A stretch of DNA of 64,000 bases from Hedera helix (GCA_947179155.2 OX359277.1:896001-960000); one strand, 5' to 3'. Positions 11,806 to 25,000 are shown, numbered from the stretch's first letter. Numbers and translations are program-made. Notes: generated by a model not told the origin, from the letters alone.

Positions 11806-13490
11806 AGAGGAGTAATTCGACGCTGCAGGTGAGGAGGCGGGGGCGCCGATGGATGACATGGCCGAGGTCTCAGCCGTCCACGTGGGCCTTGTGGAGGAGG
11901 AAGGTGAACACTGGGACAAGGGTGGAGGGAGGTGTGGTAAGGATTTCGGGATGAAGATTGGTTGCAGTGAGGCCCATGAAGTAAAGGAGGGAGATTGTGG
12001 ATTTGATGGAGGAAATAGAGGTGGAGACGATTGGAGGGTGTGAAGCGAGGAGAGAGAAAAAGTCGATGTCGAGGGAATCGAGATGTGAAGCGAGGAGAGA
12101 GAAAAAGTCAAAATAGAAGAGAGAGATGAAGAAATTGAAGTAATTTAATTTACTTATTCTTGATTTAAGAGATTTGTAAAATTTAATTTATTTCTCCTTG
12201 ATTTAAGGGATTTGTGAAACTGAAATGATTTAATGTGAGTATATATTACACTCTTATTGTAATTATTTTGTAAATGCACTAATCTTGTATTTTTTTCTAA
12301 ATTGTTGTATATTACTGTAAAGAACCCTTTTGTCTTTCCCTTGAATATATATATGGGCCTAGTGCTGGGGCTTTAAAGTCAAATATTGGGCCTGCATATA
12401 GGTTGAATAAGAAAGCCCGAGTTAAGTATTTTTCGAGATTGATATTTTGATTACAAGAAGTTTTTTTTCTTTCTTTTTTATAAAAAAGATAATTTTTTTT
12501 GGTGGATTAGGACTTTTATTGACAGACTTCAACCGAATTAGCCCTTCTTATGAAGTGATTACGGAAATCCAAATAAATGGGGGGAAAAAAGAAGAGTCTC
12601 GGCTGCCAAGTATTTATTTCTTTAATGACAAAGACGTAGCCAAAAAAATGATCAAATTACTGCAAGATGTAGGAGGGAAATTCGTTGAAGAGTTAACCAC
12701 ATACCTATCCCTCCCTCCCTCCATATATTTCAATACCTTAATATTATATTTGAGATAGACATTATTAATCTCTTGTTTATTTTTAAATTTAAATTTTGAA
12801 TTATTAATCTGGTTTAATATGAAGGTTATTTAACATGAGATTATTTTACATTATCTCAAAAATAATTCTATAAAAAATAAACATGCGACTATAATTATTT
12901 AATTATAGAATTAGTAGTCTTAGAATAATAATTTTCGTAAATTAAACATGACCTAAGTATCAAAATAAAATGTCCTTTTAACTTTATTCTCTCTTTTTGT
13001 AGAATTGTTATTATCGATGATGTACGAAACATCTCACAGTACAAAATTTTGTCAAAATTTCACAAATGTTCATAGGGCCATTATTTTCAATATTCCAAAA
13101 CCATAGCCATGCCATGAATTATAGATCAATCAATCACACAAAGTTGCCCCCATCATTTGGCCATTTGGGTATTGGGACAATTGGGAGTGCAAGTCCATAT
13201 ATATATATAAACAAACAAGTATTGAGAATATAAATTCTCATATTTGAACAAACACAAAGGTCTTCAATTCAGTTGTGAGTAATATTACATACACAACAAC
13301 TAAACATAATATTAAATATTATATTTATTTTAACTATTAAAAAATAGGGCTAGACACGAATTTCTGCGTCATACCTTATTTTTTAATGATTAAGATTAAT
13401 ATTGTATTTTATTATTATATTTGTAAACCTATTCTATAACTTTTGTAGACAACTTCAGCCATTGCCAGTATTTATTCAAGAGTTAAAATT
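11806..13490. other. Intergenic sequence, no supported gene
   Basis: A GC-richer stretch (11820-12120) with GAGGAGAGAGAAAAAGT direct repeats is followed by AT-rich sequence. One open stretch at 12447-12758 is not recognisable as any family. Otherwise only short poly-A/T runs are visible. Confidence 0.5.
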
Positions 13491-13491
13491 A

Positions 13492-13492
<1 letters not shown>

Positions 13493-13546
<54 letters not shown>
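13493..13546. repeat. (TA)n microsatellite
   Basis: About 26 TA units, immediately followed by a short palindromic element. Confidence 0.95.
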
Positions 13547-13549
<3 letters not shown>

Positions 13550-13657
13550 AAAATATATGTACACAATCGTGTAGTGCACGATTGGCCATGACGATAATTT
13601 TTTTACTATAATCGATCATATATTACACGACCGTGTATCTCTATATTCTCCTATATA
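13541..13657. mobile_element. Short palindromic MITE-like element bordered by TA repeats
   Basis: The left end TATATAGAAAAAATATATGT followed by ACACAATCGTGTAGTGCACGAT pairs, as an imperfect inverted repeat, with the right end whose reverse complement starts TATATAGGAGAATATAGAGA and continues TACACGGTCGTGTAATATATGAT. Total length is about 117 bp with no ORF. It abuts the TA microsatellite on its left and a short TATATA on its right. Confidence 0.5.
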
Positions 13658-13659
13658 TA

Positions 13660-16600
13660 CATATTCTCTTTAGTTAAAAGTGTGCAAAGTTCCTTGGTTA
13701 AAAAGTTCAAGACTTGTTTTACGAAACAAACAAATTACTCTAAACTTAATTGTTTCTTGTAACTTTCATTAAATTGGGTAGGCCCTGTTTTGTCACGTTG
13801 ACTCGTTCCCTCACCTACTCCTTATTTATCTAATAGTTTTTTTCTTCTACTGAATTCAAAAGGCAACTAAAAAAGAATCAAGAAAACATAAGTATTTCTT
13901 AAAATCTATTTCAAAGCCACTGGGGGATCATTTGTCTAGCATGAGATAAATGTGATCATTGTTGGGAATTAAGTAACGTAAATTAAATAATATAATATTT
14001 AACTGAATTTCATTCTTAACGATTTAATTCACAAAATAAAATTTAATATATTAATTTTTACGATACAACTTTTTACAAGAAATAAAAATTACGAAACTGT
14101 AACATTTCTCACCTAGAGGGCCCGTAGCCAGACTTACACATGATAACACAACCACAATAAAGGAATTTGAACAAATAAAAATCTCATTTATAATATCAAA
14201 TATCCAAATTAAGGGTCTAAAACTAACAATAAATTAATCAAAATTATTTATATCTAATAACTCTAAAATTAAAGTTGAGGTAGTAACTAACTCTTGCAGT
14301 GCAGTTCTCATGTACATACCTCAATTCTAACTAAATTGTGTTATCTATCAGGAGAAATAGATAGAATCGTCAATAAGCGATAAGCTCATACAAACAAAGC
14401 GAAAGGAAACAAGTGAATGAGAGAACACTATTTGAAAATATGATAAATCAAGTGCAATAACTTACCATATATCCTTATTTGAAAAGAAAAGAGAGATATA
14501 TATTGTTTTTACAATTTACTAAAATAAAATAACCTTCATAGTATCATTACATAACTTAAGGGAATTGATATTTTCGCTGCTCAATTTGATATTTTCATAT
14601 GTGGGTCCCATTTTTGTTTAGTGAAAAACTTGTTGAAATATCAATTACTTATAGGAATTGATATTTCCACAAGTCTTACTTGCAAAAATATCAAATGTGT
14701 TTGCGAAAATATCAATTCCCTGACTTAATCTTTTTATCACATACATAGTACACACTCTTACCACAAATATGAAAATGTTAGATATTTAAAAATTACTAAA
14801 TTAAATACTTTACGAATATATTTAATCACCTCTTACAACTTACATATTATCAAAGTTCTCGAAAAAATAACTTAATGAAAGTAAGATACCTATCAAATCA
14901 TACTTTACTTACATTAATTTACTCTTAATCTTATAACTCACAAAATATACAAAGTCATATCTTACAAATATATATAAGAGAGCATAAGTCATTAGAGCCC
15001 ATATTAAAAATATGGCTCCCACTTACATGATATCTTACCTTTTCGGTTATCTAAAAAGAACTACTCATCAAATAACTTACATGAACTTCCAAGACACATA
15101 AAACAATACTACTTAATATCATAAATTTACATGCGCTTGCAAGACACAATACAATACTACCCAGTATCATAAACTTACACAAACACAATCTGCACCGCGT
15201 AGGAAGTGCCAAGCATGAGATTCAATCCACCCATATCGATTATCTTACAATGCTCTCAAACATATATATATCAAAATATAACAAAAAAATTATATCATGC
15301 GCAAAATCATATATAAATCTTATACATAAGTTAACTCATAATATTATTAGAACATTGCCAATATATAAAGAAATTTACTAAAAATACTACAAATGATAAA
15401 TAAAATTATAATTTACAAAATATTAATGCCCCAAAACTTGCTAAATATAATATTAAACGTCACAATAATATAATCTCATTCTTTTAACTAAAATAACTCA
15501 TAAGTAATTCATACACTTACATATTCATAAGCTCTTTAAAATAAACCACAAAAGTTAAAAAAAAATTAAAAATCACAACTCGAAAATATATACGTAAAAC
15601 CTCAATCAACTATCTTGGTCATCACACCCTCACTTAAAATTTGTTTCTCAAATATAAAAATATTATAAAAATTATACTTCAAGAACTCTAAATTAGACTC
15701 AAGAAGCACTCAAATCGGATTTTAAATCATCAAGTTATCAATATTTGAAAATAAGAATTTGGTGCAAAAAATCTATTGTGCTAATTTCAGACTAGTTTTA
15801 GAAAGGTTCTGTTTTGACATATGAAACTATAGAATTAGCAAAAACTTACATAACAAAATTTTTAGAGAATTTCAAGAGATTTTCAAATTGTTAAGAATCA
15901 TCCAAATCAGAGTTAAAATGAATTTTATACTAATTTAATAAGATTCTAGTTAGATTTTCGTCATAGAATATTACATTTGTACAAAAATTCTGTTTTGATT
16001 AATTTTAATTCAAAATCTCGAAAAACTAAAAGAATAAAAGTTGTAGATGTCGTTTATACCATTTCAAAAAGACTAGAATCAAATAAATCTAATTAGATAA
16101 AATTTTATATAAATTTTCAAATAGTACTAAAAATTTTAGATAGATCTTACACGAATTTAAATTTAAGGAAGCGAAGATCCGTATCTTAATTAGGTGAAAT
16201 ACCCCAAATTGTCTTCAATCATATTTCTCAAAAAGTCCAAATTAATGATTGACAAAAATCCTAACTTAAATGTATAATCAAATAAATATTTAAGGTTGAA
16301 ATGATAGTAGGAATTAACTGAAGAATTAATTGAAACGTAAATATTTTTACCTTGAACTTAAAAACCCTAACTAATGATTATTCTTTTATATCTATCATCC
16401 TCCATATTCTTACTTTCTCCTTCTACTCCTTGGTTAAGGAAAATAAAATAACGTAATCTATTTTTTCCTCTATCACGACTATATAAATCTCTTAAATTAG
16501 ACTGAGTTTGGTCAAACCCACAAATAAATTATTAAACAAATCACATTAAATAATATTAAATGAATTAGTTAGGCCCAAAACACTTAAATTAGATAAAATA

Positions 16601-16676
16601 TTAAATTAAATTTTACTTTTCTTCTAATTAATTATTTAGAAGAAAAAATGTATATAAAAAAATACGGGATGTTACA
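13660..16676 (-). mobile_element. Possible old solo LTR or LTR relic of a Ty3-type element
   Basis: Very AT-rich and without genes. Read on the minus strand, the sequence from 16676 begins TGTAACATCCCGTATTTTTT, a start typical of large Ty3/gypsy LTRs. The region has LTR-like composition, including an island around 15185-15240 and a motif block at 14110-14140. No second copy, primer-binding site or convincing target duplication was found, so the left border (perhaps near 13960) is uncertain. Confidence 0.35.
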
Positions 16677-16799
16677 AAAACTCTCCCTCCCACAATGATG
16701 CAATTTTTATAATTTTAATTTGATCCGTCTAGTTAATCACAAAATGGGTTTGCTTAATTTACTATAACTCTTCAGTTATAAAAATGTTAATTATGATGT

Positions 16800-17530
16800 T
16801 TCAGCTTCTGTTATTCAGTCAAATTTTTCCCAATTTTTTTATAAAACAAACAGTAAAAAAAAAACTGGCATCCAAGCACTGATAGCATCCAATTCACCTT
16901 TAAAAAAAATTTCAGTCAAAATTTTTCCAACAATGTAACAAATTGCATTTCACTAAAAAATATTCTTTTATTTTTTTATAAAACAAACTGTAACAACAAC
17001 AAAAAGTTGAAAAGAAAAAAAAAACTACCATCCAAGCACTGAAATGACATTCAATTCACCTAAAAAAAGAAGTTTAACAATTGAACTATTTTTTTGGTTT
17101 TTTCATTGGTAATTTTTTTAAAATTTATTTATTGAATTGCGGTTTGTTGGGAAAATTTTGATAGAACGCCATATCAATTGGCGTTGGTTTTATTTTTTTT
17201 TTAATTTTTTTTTTGTTAACTTAATCTGTTGAACGACAATTGATATAATGTTTTTTTTAAGTGAATTGAATGTCATATCGATACTTGGACAACAGTTTTT
17301 TTTTTAATATTTATTTTCAACTTTTTTTTTGGTACAATTTGTTTTATTAATTTTTTTTTAGTGAATTGCAGTTTGTTACATTGTTGGAAAAAAATTGACT
17401 GAACGCCATATGATATGGCATTTTTATTTTTATTTTAAGGTGTATTGAACGTTATATCAATTAGCGGTGATTTTTTTATTTTTTTTTAAGTGAATTGAAC
17501 ACCAATTGATATGGTGTTGAGTTTATTTTT
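16800..17530. repeat. Large imperfect inverted repeat (foldback) with CATATCAATTGGCGTT-type modules
   Basis: The segment from about 16912 to 17065 (CAATGTAACAAATTGC, then CATCCAAGCACTGAAATGAC, then ATTCAATTCACCT) is matched in reverse complement by about 17255 to 17400 (AGTGAATTGAATGTC, ATACTTGGACAAC, then GCAGTTTGTTACATTG). A partial extra copy of the module lies at 16815-16905. Further modules with CCATATCAATTGGCG or CAATTGATATGGTG lie at 17170, 17410, 17455 and 17505. There is no coding capacity. A transcript would fold into a long hairpin with arms of about 150 nt. Confidence 0.65.
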
Positions 17531-17559
17531 ATTATTATTTTTTGTCAAGTAAAAGTGTT

Positions 17560-18660
17560 AAACTAATTTTAATTTAGAGATGAAGGGATTAACAGTAAAC
17601 GTTACTTGAACTGACGTTAATTTAAAAAAGTAACTCAAGGCGAATTGAAGTTGGGATGAGACAAAAAATGAGAGACTTTGAACAAAATAGTCAAAAAGCT
17701 GAACACTTTTTAGACCATCGTGGAAACTAGTCTAGTTGAAACTGTAGTGGAAGGGAATGAACTGGGGGGTTATGCCTTACTCGGTCTGGGTTTCGCAAGA
17801 TGGGGAGTTATTTGCTGTTGCTGCAGTTAATTGCAACATTGTCCGAATTACTCCACCTTTGTCCCACTGTAAGGCTGCTCCTTTTTCTACTGATGGCTTA
17901 TATTTATATAGTTGGTAGATGCTTTGCTTCTTGTTCTCTTTTGTTGAGGAATCTCTTTTTAGAAAAGGATTTAATATTTCCACTTTAAGATTTGATATTT
18001 CCACAAAGGTCGACTTGCGAAGCAGCCTATTCATGAGATGAGAGGAGAGCTCTGTGGAAATATAAGTTTCCTTTAGAAATTAAGTAATGCTCTTTAGAAA
18101 TTAGGATACATGGAAAAATAATTGGGATCTGGAACAGTTAAAAGCCTTTTTATGTTCGGTTGTTAAAGAATGAAAATCTGTAGACATGATGTCTGAATTT
18201 AGGATCTTTTTCATACATTCTCGTGTTGCTACTAAGAGACAGAATAGGTGAAGGGTAAGAAGAATTGATGCAAGGATTTATATTAGGCGAACTGAGAGTA
18301 TGATAGGATAGGAGTCCACCCCCTTGGAAAGATCTTAGAAATTCAAGCTGGGCTGGTGGAGTATGACTTGGTTTAAAACATATTTGATTGGATGTTCTTA
18401 AAATAATATTTATTTAAAAAAATTGAGTTGCATGGCCAGTTTTGTTAAAACTTTTGATAATTAAACACCTTATCTCCCTAGTTGTTTAGTTTCTTAGAGC
18501 TGTTCACTGGAAACCGACTAAAACAAACCCTTCTCCATTGACTGAGAAATTTAGATGTGGGGCTTTTTAATTGATAGAGATAATTCTTTTGCCTCGTGAA
18601 TAATTGAAATATCATGCATTTATATTCAAATTGGGTAACATATATCCCCTTAATTGTTTA
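17560..18660. other. Intergenic sequence, nothing clear
   Basis: Mixed sequence without a recognisable exon. It may hold intron or 5' sequence of the decayed gene that follows. Confidence 0.35.
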
Positions 18661-18678
18661 TTGCTGCAGATAGATAGT

Positions 18679-19280
18679 AGGGCAAGATTGGTGGTTGGGT
18701 CATTTTGAAGAGAATAATTCCTCCATTAGAAAGTATACTCACTCGACATGGGAAAATTTGTATTTCTGGAAATGGTTGCTGGAATGCCAACAAAAGATCA
18801 TGCTTATTCAGAAAATGTCAAGTGTTAGTTTCTGTATCATTGGCTCAACCTGGTTTACTTGTGCATGCAGCAACAACCAATGAAGAGGAGAGAGTCTCAA
18901 GAACACCCACTCCTATAGTGGAAACCATAAAAGAGGAGCCAGAAGCAGGATGGCCATCTTTCGGACAGCTGCTCGTGGATTTCTTCAAACTTGCTCTTGA
19001 ATCACTGGCTAGCGTCTTCCTTCAGTTTACCCCTTCCAGTTTTCGGCTCAAAAGCTCAACGAATGGCCTCACTCCATTAAATGCCAGAAGATGTAGCTGA
19101 GCCCCCATTAGTTCAAAAACATAGAACCCCTGGCTCCTCTCTCTGAAACCCGACTGCCTCGTAATACTCCAAATCCTAGTGATCAATATTCAGAAATGAA
19201 GCCCCCTAAGATGAGATCGTCCAGTTTTAAAAGATCCTTCTTTATCAACCAAGCACAGATCCAACCTTTTAGATGAAATT
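18679..19280 (+). pseudogene. Unidentified protein-coding exon, apparently frame-broken downstream
   Basis: After an acceptor-like TTGCTGCAG near 18669 there is an open frame to the stop at 19098-19100. It encodes a protein-like segment containing SVSLAQPGLLVHAAT, a charged acidic NEEERVSRTPTPIVETIKEE and an amphipathic SFGQLLVDFFKLALESLASV. Beyond the stop, another frame (about 19135-19275) reads SETRLPRNTPNPSDQYSEM followed by a basic KPPKMRSSSFKRS segment, which looks like the continuation after frameshifts. I cannot name the family. The segment is compositionally like a real plant protein, and the split between frames suggests decay or sequence error. No start codon was established. Confidence 0.35.
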
Positions 19281-19512
19281 TCACATACTTTGAGGATTAC
19301 TTGTTTTGTGGTGCATTATAAAAAAATAGCCCGCCGTGACCAATGAAAGAAGTTTGGCAACAAATTTTTTGCCTCTGCAAACTCCTTGCAGTTGCTGCTG
19401 CTGCCCACCAGTATACTGGATGCTAATGCCTTGCTTTGTCTTACACAAGGGTGTTACTACAGGAAAACTCTTAATTATTTTTTCTAAGCCACTTGTTTCA
19501 AGGAAAACAATT

Positions 19513-19538
19513 CCCCCCCCCCCCCCCCCCCCCCCCCC
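19513..19538. repeat. Poly-C run
   Basis: 26 uninterrupted cytosines, unusual in this AT-rich region. Such runs are also prone to length error in sequencing. Confidence 0.9.
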
Positions 19539-20002
19539 AGCATCTCTTAAGAAGTCTTCTTCTTCTATTTTGAGATTTTATGTCAGTTGCTAGATCTCAG
19601 TATTTCTATGCTAAAGGCATTTAAAAGATTGAGAGAGAGAGAGAGAGCAAACTTTAACTTGATCGTATTAGTCTTACGTTTGCGCTTCAGGTGCTCTGCA
19701 GGTAGGTGTCAACTTTTCAGCCGTATACTGAAGAACGATGTAGGCTTACTAAGTTTGCTTCTTTCTAATTAATTAATTTATCGTTTTTAGTACTACTGTT
19801 TCTATGTGCTTAAATTTTATCTTAAGGGTGGGTGTTACTTGTCTGTTTGGGTGGGTAGTACTAGGTCAACGTCCCATTTCCCAGTTATATTTACACTTCT
19901 TTTCTTTTGATATTCTTCTATCTGTTTTCCTGATGAAATAAGCTAGCTCTTTATTGCTAGCTTCTGGAAATAAATTTTAAAATTATAGGGCAACAGAGAG
20001 AG

Positions 20003-21197
20003 ATGGGCTGTGCTGGATCATCACAAAGCAAAGGAGGAGAGGGTGGTAACTTTCCCCTATCAAATATAATAATAAACATAATATTCAAGAATTTTTTTGT
20101 CTCTTGTTATGATAATTCAGATTATTAACGTATAAATAAAAGATTACAACTTGAATTTGGTTTATAAGATTTCGAGTTAAACAAATTCTGGTCACGTTCA
20201 GCGACTAACTAGCGAAATTATATTCTGAATTAATCCTACTACCTTGCTAGCTACTAAAAATATATATACATATAAGTACAAAGTACGTTCATAGTAATGT
20301 AATGGTTTGGAGTTGTGAATTATATGTGGATCGCAGCAAGAGCTGCCGCAAACGTTAAGAAGATTCCAAAGCCTAAAGCATGGAAACTTCCGCAGGCAGG
20401 CAGGCGACAACAAAGAGTCAGCTCATGCAGATGCGTGAGAGGAATTCTGGGAGGACACTGCTCCTCAGTCGCTATGGTGGCAGGACAGGAGGTGCATCAA
20501 TATTCATTCCAATAGCTTAACAAAATGTACGCGCATACTACGAATAGTAGGACACGGCAAAGCTTTAAACTCACAAAACCAGTAAAAGGAATCCTGGATT
20601 ATTTTTTTCTTAAAATTTTTAATTTTAATTTTTGGGAAACAAAACCCGGATGCGTAAGTCAAAGAAATCTGACTACAAGTAGTAAGTATATTCACTCTTT
20701 CCTATTAGAAATTTGGGATGCACTTCGAGCTGCTGCTGAAGCAGACTTAACCTTGCTCGAACAATAGTGGAAACTGGTGCTGGGGTCATAGTGCCGATCT
20801 GACTCTATGCTATGATAATGAAAGAGGTACTACTAAAAGCGCTTCCCTCCGTTTTCTATATTTAATATTTACCCACTTCTGCAGACTCATCTGCTCTGCT
20901 GAATAAAACTTTTACTACTCGAAGGAATTGTTGCAGACAGAGCAGGATCTTTTGGTTGATTTTCATGAGCAACTGCTAAATGATGTTTTACATGTTTTTT
21001 CCTGTGATCCATTTGATAGAGGAAGTGCGTAGGGGTAATTTCCTTTTCTGTTTCCACTAGTCTAAAATGTCTTTAAAAACCTTGCTGCAGGTGCAAAATA
21101 TGAACTACCAAAGTATGTTCTGTGCGACCCAATAAACTTGATACAAGATAAACAAGAACAAAAAGGAACTCAGCTATTTGCGCAAGATTCAATTTAG
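20003..21197 (+). pseudogene. UBTD-like ubiquitin-domain-containing protein homolog, frame-disrupted
   Basis: Four exon-like blocks match the short plant relatives of UBTD1/UBTD2: 20003-20045 (MGCAGSSQSKGGEG, a likely N-myristoylation start), 20337 onward (VKKIPKPKAWKLPQ, then SQLMQMRE), 20709-20826 (IWDALRAAAEADLTL) and 21091-21197 (GAKYELPKYVLCDPINLIQD, stop TAG 21195-21197). Splice sites are good and exon 1 joins exon 2 in frame. The conserved EFWDTAP...GGRKE stretch in exon 2 is broken by small insertions (extra bases after MQMRE, and again before the Tyr-Gly-Gly codons). Exon 3 breaks frame after LTL, where the family has AQAIV; the IVETGAGVIV and ADLTLCYD blocks follow in shifted frames. 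No single frame gives the roughly 110-residue protein expected. It is either a pseudogene or a locus with several sequence errors. Confidence 0.7.
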
Positions 21198-22060
21198 ATT
21201 ATACATAAGATTATCCATAAACCATGTAGTATACAGTTTCCCAAGATGCTTTATTCATGCCTTTTGATTTATTTCTACTTCTAACTTTCTAGACTTCCAG
21301 GAAGCTTCTTTTGTAATGAACACGAGGGAAAGTATCTGATTCTCCCCTACTAAAACTAGGCTCATTGGCTTGTGATCTGGGAACTATCAATTAGCTATTC
21401 TTAGCTTATAACAATTAACTTCAGTTTGATTATGGAGGGAATGGGCAGTCTTTTGAAATTGCAAGTTAAGCGCTCCGGCAAGTGGATTTTTAGAAGGTGG
21501 ACATGAAGATAATAGCTAACCACCTACCATAAGCTTAGACCGCATGTTGTATACTTTTATGGTTCATTCAAACATTCCTGAGGAAAATTAATCGCCTCCA
21601 GTTCATATACTTTTCTACAAGGATCTGCAGAAAAAAGTTGTGTTCATATCGCAGCCTTATATGCATCAATATTACAATTCCTAGCCAAAAATTTAGACTG
21701 ACCATGTTCCACGTACTAGCAGCGGTGTTTTCACAACTTAGAGCACTAGCAGCAGTGTTTTCACAGCTAAGAGCATTAGAGCAACACCCGCCTATTAAAA
21801 TGTAATTCTGCTAACAAATGCACTCGGACAAAGCAAGGCAGTAATGTTAACTGCTTGTCATATTAAAAGAAAAGTTTGGATAGTCATGTCTACTGTATTG
21901 TAGTGCCACACAAGGAAAAAGAAGAGCAGAAAAGTCATCAAATTCAACTAATTTTGCAAAGAGCATTGCTAATAGTTTTGACAAGCACTTACACTACACC
22001 AACATACATATAAAAGCTACATCACCAAACTACCAAAATTATAATTCTCAAATAGATTCC

Positions 22061-25000
22061 TTAAACCTTCTTGAAGAATGATAGTATATTACCCTGTTTA
22101 GGATCTTTGTTCCCTCCTTTCTTGTTTCCAGCTTTACCCGGTGGGTTTGATGGAGCAACAGCTCCAACTGTAGGCGACTTCTTAGCTGCAGGTGGCCTGA
22201 ATTCAAAAGACAACTTTGAGATAATGCCCATACAATACCCAAAAAAATGTCTTTCATTGCTGGTAGAAAACAAATATAGAAAATTATTGCTCAAGCACTA
22301 GTGTGAACAATGATACAATGTGTGAACAAATGGAATTTGAGATTGCTCAGATCACAACTCTGCCAACCCATAACCAAATTTTCAGATCATTGGTTCTAAA
22401 ATCATTGAACTAATCAACTACAGTTTGTAGCGCAACGAATTATTGTTATTTGATATGCCCTACCTCCCCAACAAAGATATTCCATCGGGATAGTATAAGT
22501 GCAGCTTAATTTGTAGAAAAGTCTATTCCCAAAAAGATGTAGTTTAAAGATTGGAGTTACTGTGAATCTGTGATATGACAGTAAATTAAAATTTTGAGTT
22601 GTGTAAACATTTTCAGTAAAAGGAGATGAATAGTACTTAGTTCATGGATGATAGAAACCAGAAAACATCTCTCCTTGACCGGGATTATCTTAACAGCGGT
22701 ATCAGCCAATAATCTCACTTCAAGCAATGTGAAGGCGATAAAAACAATGTAATCAGATATAGTAGAGCAATTTTATGTCCTCGTACAGTAGTACTTAAAG
22801 TTCATTTACAGATCTACTGTAGCGGTAACCAATTTTCTGAATCATCATTTATGACAATATACAATTTAGGTGTGAAATAGCAGTTCTAGCAGGGAAAATT
22901 ATAGAATCAACAACCAACGAAGGTGCTAATGTAATTACCTGTTATCAGTGATTACTGTATTATTGCCAGCCTTCTTCATTGTAGTACTATTAGCCTTTGC
23001 CTCTGCCTCATCACCCTCCCATACAACTTCAGTTACTGGAGAATAACACAAATGAATTAATCATCCTCTAAGAAACACCTTGAAAGTAACTACATGAAAT
23101 TTTAACTTCAAATTTCGGAGGCCTACAAATAAAAACTATACTAAGCTGCTGTAAACACGACACAATCCTGATCATGTCTGCAACAAAAGAGTTCAAGACG
23201 AATGCTTACCTAGTTGATCCTAATGATTCATCTCAAGTTCTAAGGCTTAATCAATTGATTCCAAGCATTTGGGCTAACGATAATTCAAGGAGGATCAATA
23301 ATGGAGCTAAACTTCAAGTGATCAAGTTAATTCAAGGCTTATGGGACCAAGGGAGCTTAGTTTGCAGTCCAAGAGAGAAGGAATTCGCAGCCCAATTCAA
23401 CCTTACAAGTTCAGCCACAAAGGAAGCTCAATTCAAGTCCAAAACAAGCTATAATTCGCAGCCCAACCTTCAACTAAAAGTCAACAACAAGTTTAAGGCT
23501 TAAAATAAGGAGTTTGGCAACTTAGAAGCCCAATTGGGTAGGGCCTTAAGTAATGTGGCGGGAATAGCTTACAAGGAAAATCCAACTTGGGCCTTAAAAC
23601 CAACCCAATTCAGCTCCAAGCAAGGGAAGGCTATTTTTTAGGAGTACATTTCACGGTAAAACGTGTGGAGTTCCTTCCCTTCCTACGATATAGGCGTGCA
23701 AGTGTGTGAGGGTTTTCCCTTCTCCTAAATTTTTGGCGTGTAAGCATTTGTAAGGGAGCTACATTTTAGCGGCAAACTCTTTCTTTCACGCGGCATCACG
23801 TGTTAAGTTTAATCCGAGCTTGGCAAGGTTTCTTTCACGTGGCATCATTGTTCTAACACGGCAAGGAGGAGTTCAATCGTGTCTAGGTTGAATTGGAAAG
23901 GAAAGAACACGACAATTAAGTTTTAAAGCTTCTAGGTAGTTTGTAACCCTAATGTAACTAGGATTTAGTTTAATTAGGGTTTTTCAATTCCTATTTTAAA
24001 TTAGATTGATATGTAATTTATTCCTTTTGTTATTAGCACTAGAAATACTTATGATTACTATAAATAGAGGTTAAGGGTTGATGTAATACATACAATTCAT
24101 CCTATTAATCAGATTATTGAGAGTTTTTCTATTCTTTTGGTTCTTTGAGAATTTCTAAGTTATTATTAGTTTTTCTTGAGATTTAATTTGATTTATCATA
24201 CAACAATTCATAGTTGTGTGTAGCGACTTCTATCATATATCAAGCGTAGATTGTATCAAGGTTTTTGTCTCTTTATAGACAACGGGTTGAGGTATCGTTG
24301 GTGTTCCATTCAACGCAATTTTCTTTACACAAGCAATTGTACCAATGTTCTCGCTTCTTAATAAATGACGGATTGAGGTGTTGTGCGTGTTCCACCATAC
24401 AACTTGGTTAGAAAACGATCCGGACAGCGTTCACCTTACGCAAGTATACCGTGGACCTTATCAAAACACCTCCTTACTTCCATTCAATTTAGAAAACCCT
24501 AATACTGAATAAATTAACATAATAATAACATTTTGATTATTTAAACCAGGCACCAGCCAAATAATTCCTGGGAAATCAAACAATTGCTTTATTTCTTCAA
24601 ATAAAATATGTCAAGTACTACGAATGTTTATGAGTGTTGTCTGATGTCTGAGGCTGAGAGTAGCACTCTCACCATTTCCCTTTAAATGCCACGCTTTCCT
24701 TTTTAAGAAATTTCAAAACAGTGCCGTTCTCTGACCCTAGAAGTCCTTTTATAAAGTAATTACTTTGTAAGTTTGCCAACAAGTTTGGCAATTTTTTCAC
24801 CTAAAAACAAGTGCGAAGTTGGCCATGACATTGGATGATGGAGTAAAAATAAATTCGTGTATGATATCAACTTTGGCATCGCTACCCCACTAGCCAAATT
24901 ACATGCAACTACGTAAGCAATCAAGGGCCTGTTTTTTGTTCACTTTTCAAAATTAGGTATTTTAAAATGACTACTTTTGAGAGTGAAAATATCATGGGTA

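Noticed and set aside
11698..12111. Minus-strand frame of 137 codons rich in Ser/Pro/Thr
   Set aside because: It is the complement of a purine-rich GAGGAGAGAG repeat area and its composition follows the DNA; there is no domain.
12447..12758. Plus-strand frame with EVITEIQINGGKKEE and KKMIKLLQDVGGKF
   Set aside because: It looks partly protein-like, but I recognise no family, see no splice context, and it is surrounded by low-complexity DNA.
13960..16676. A bounded solo LTR with target duplication
   Set aside because: The right end is LTR-like, but the five bases after it (AAAAC) do not recur before any TG candidate on the left, so exact borders were not claimed.
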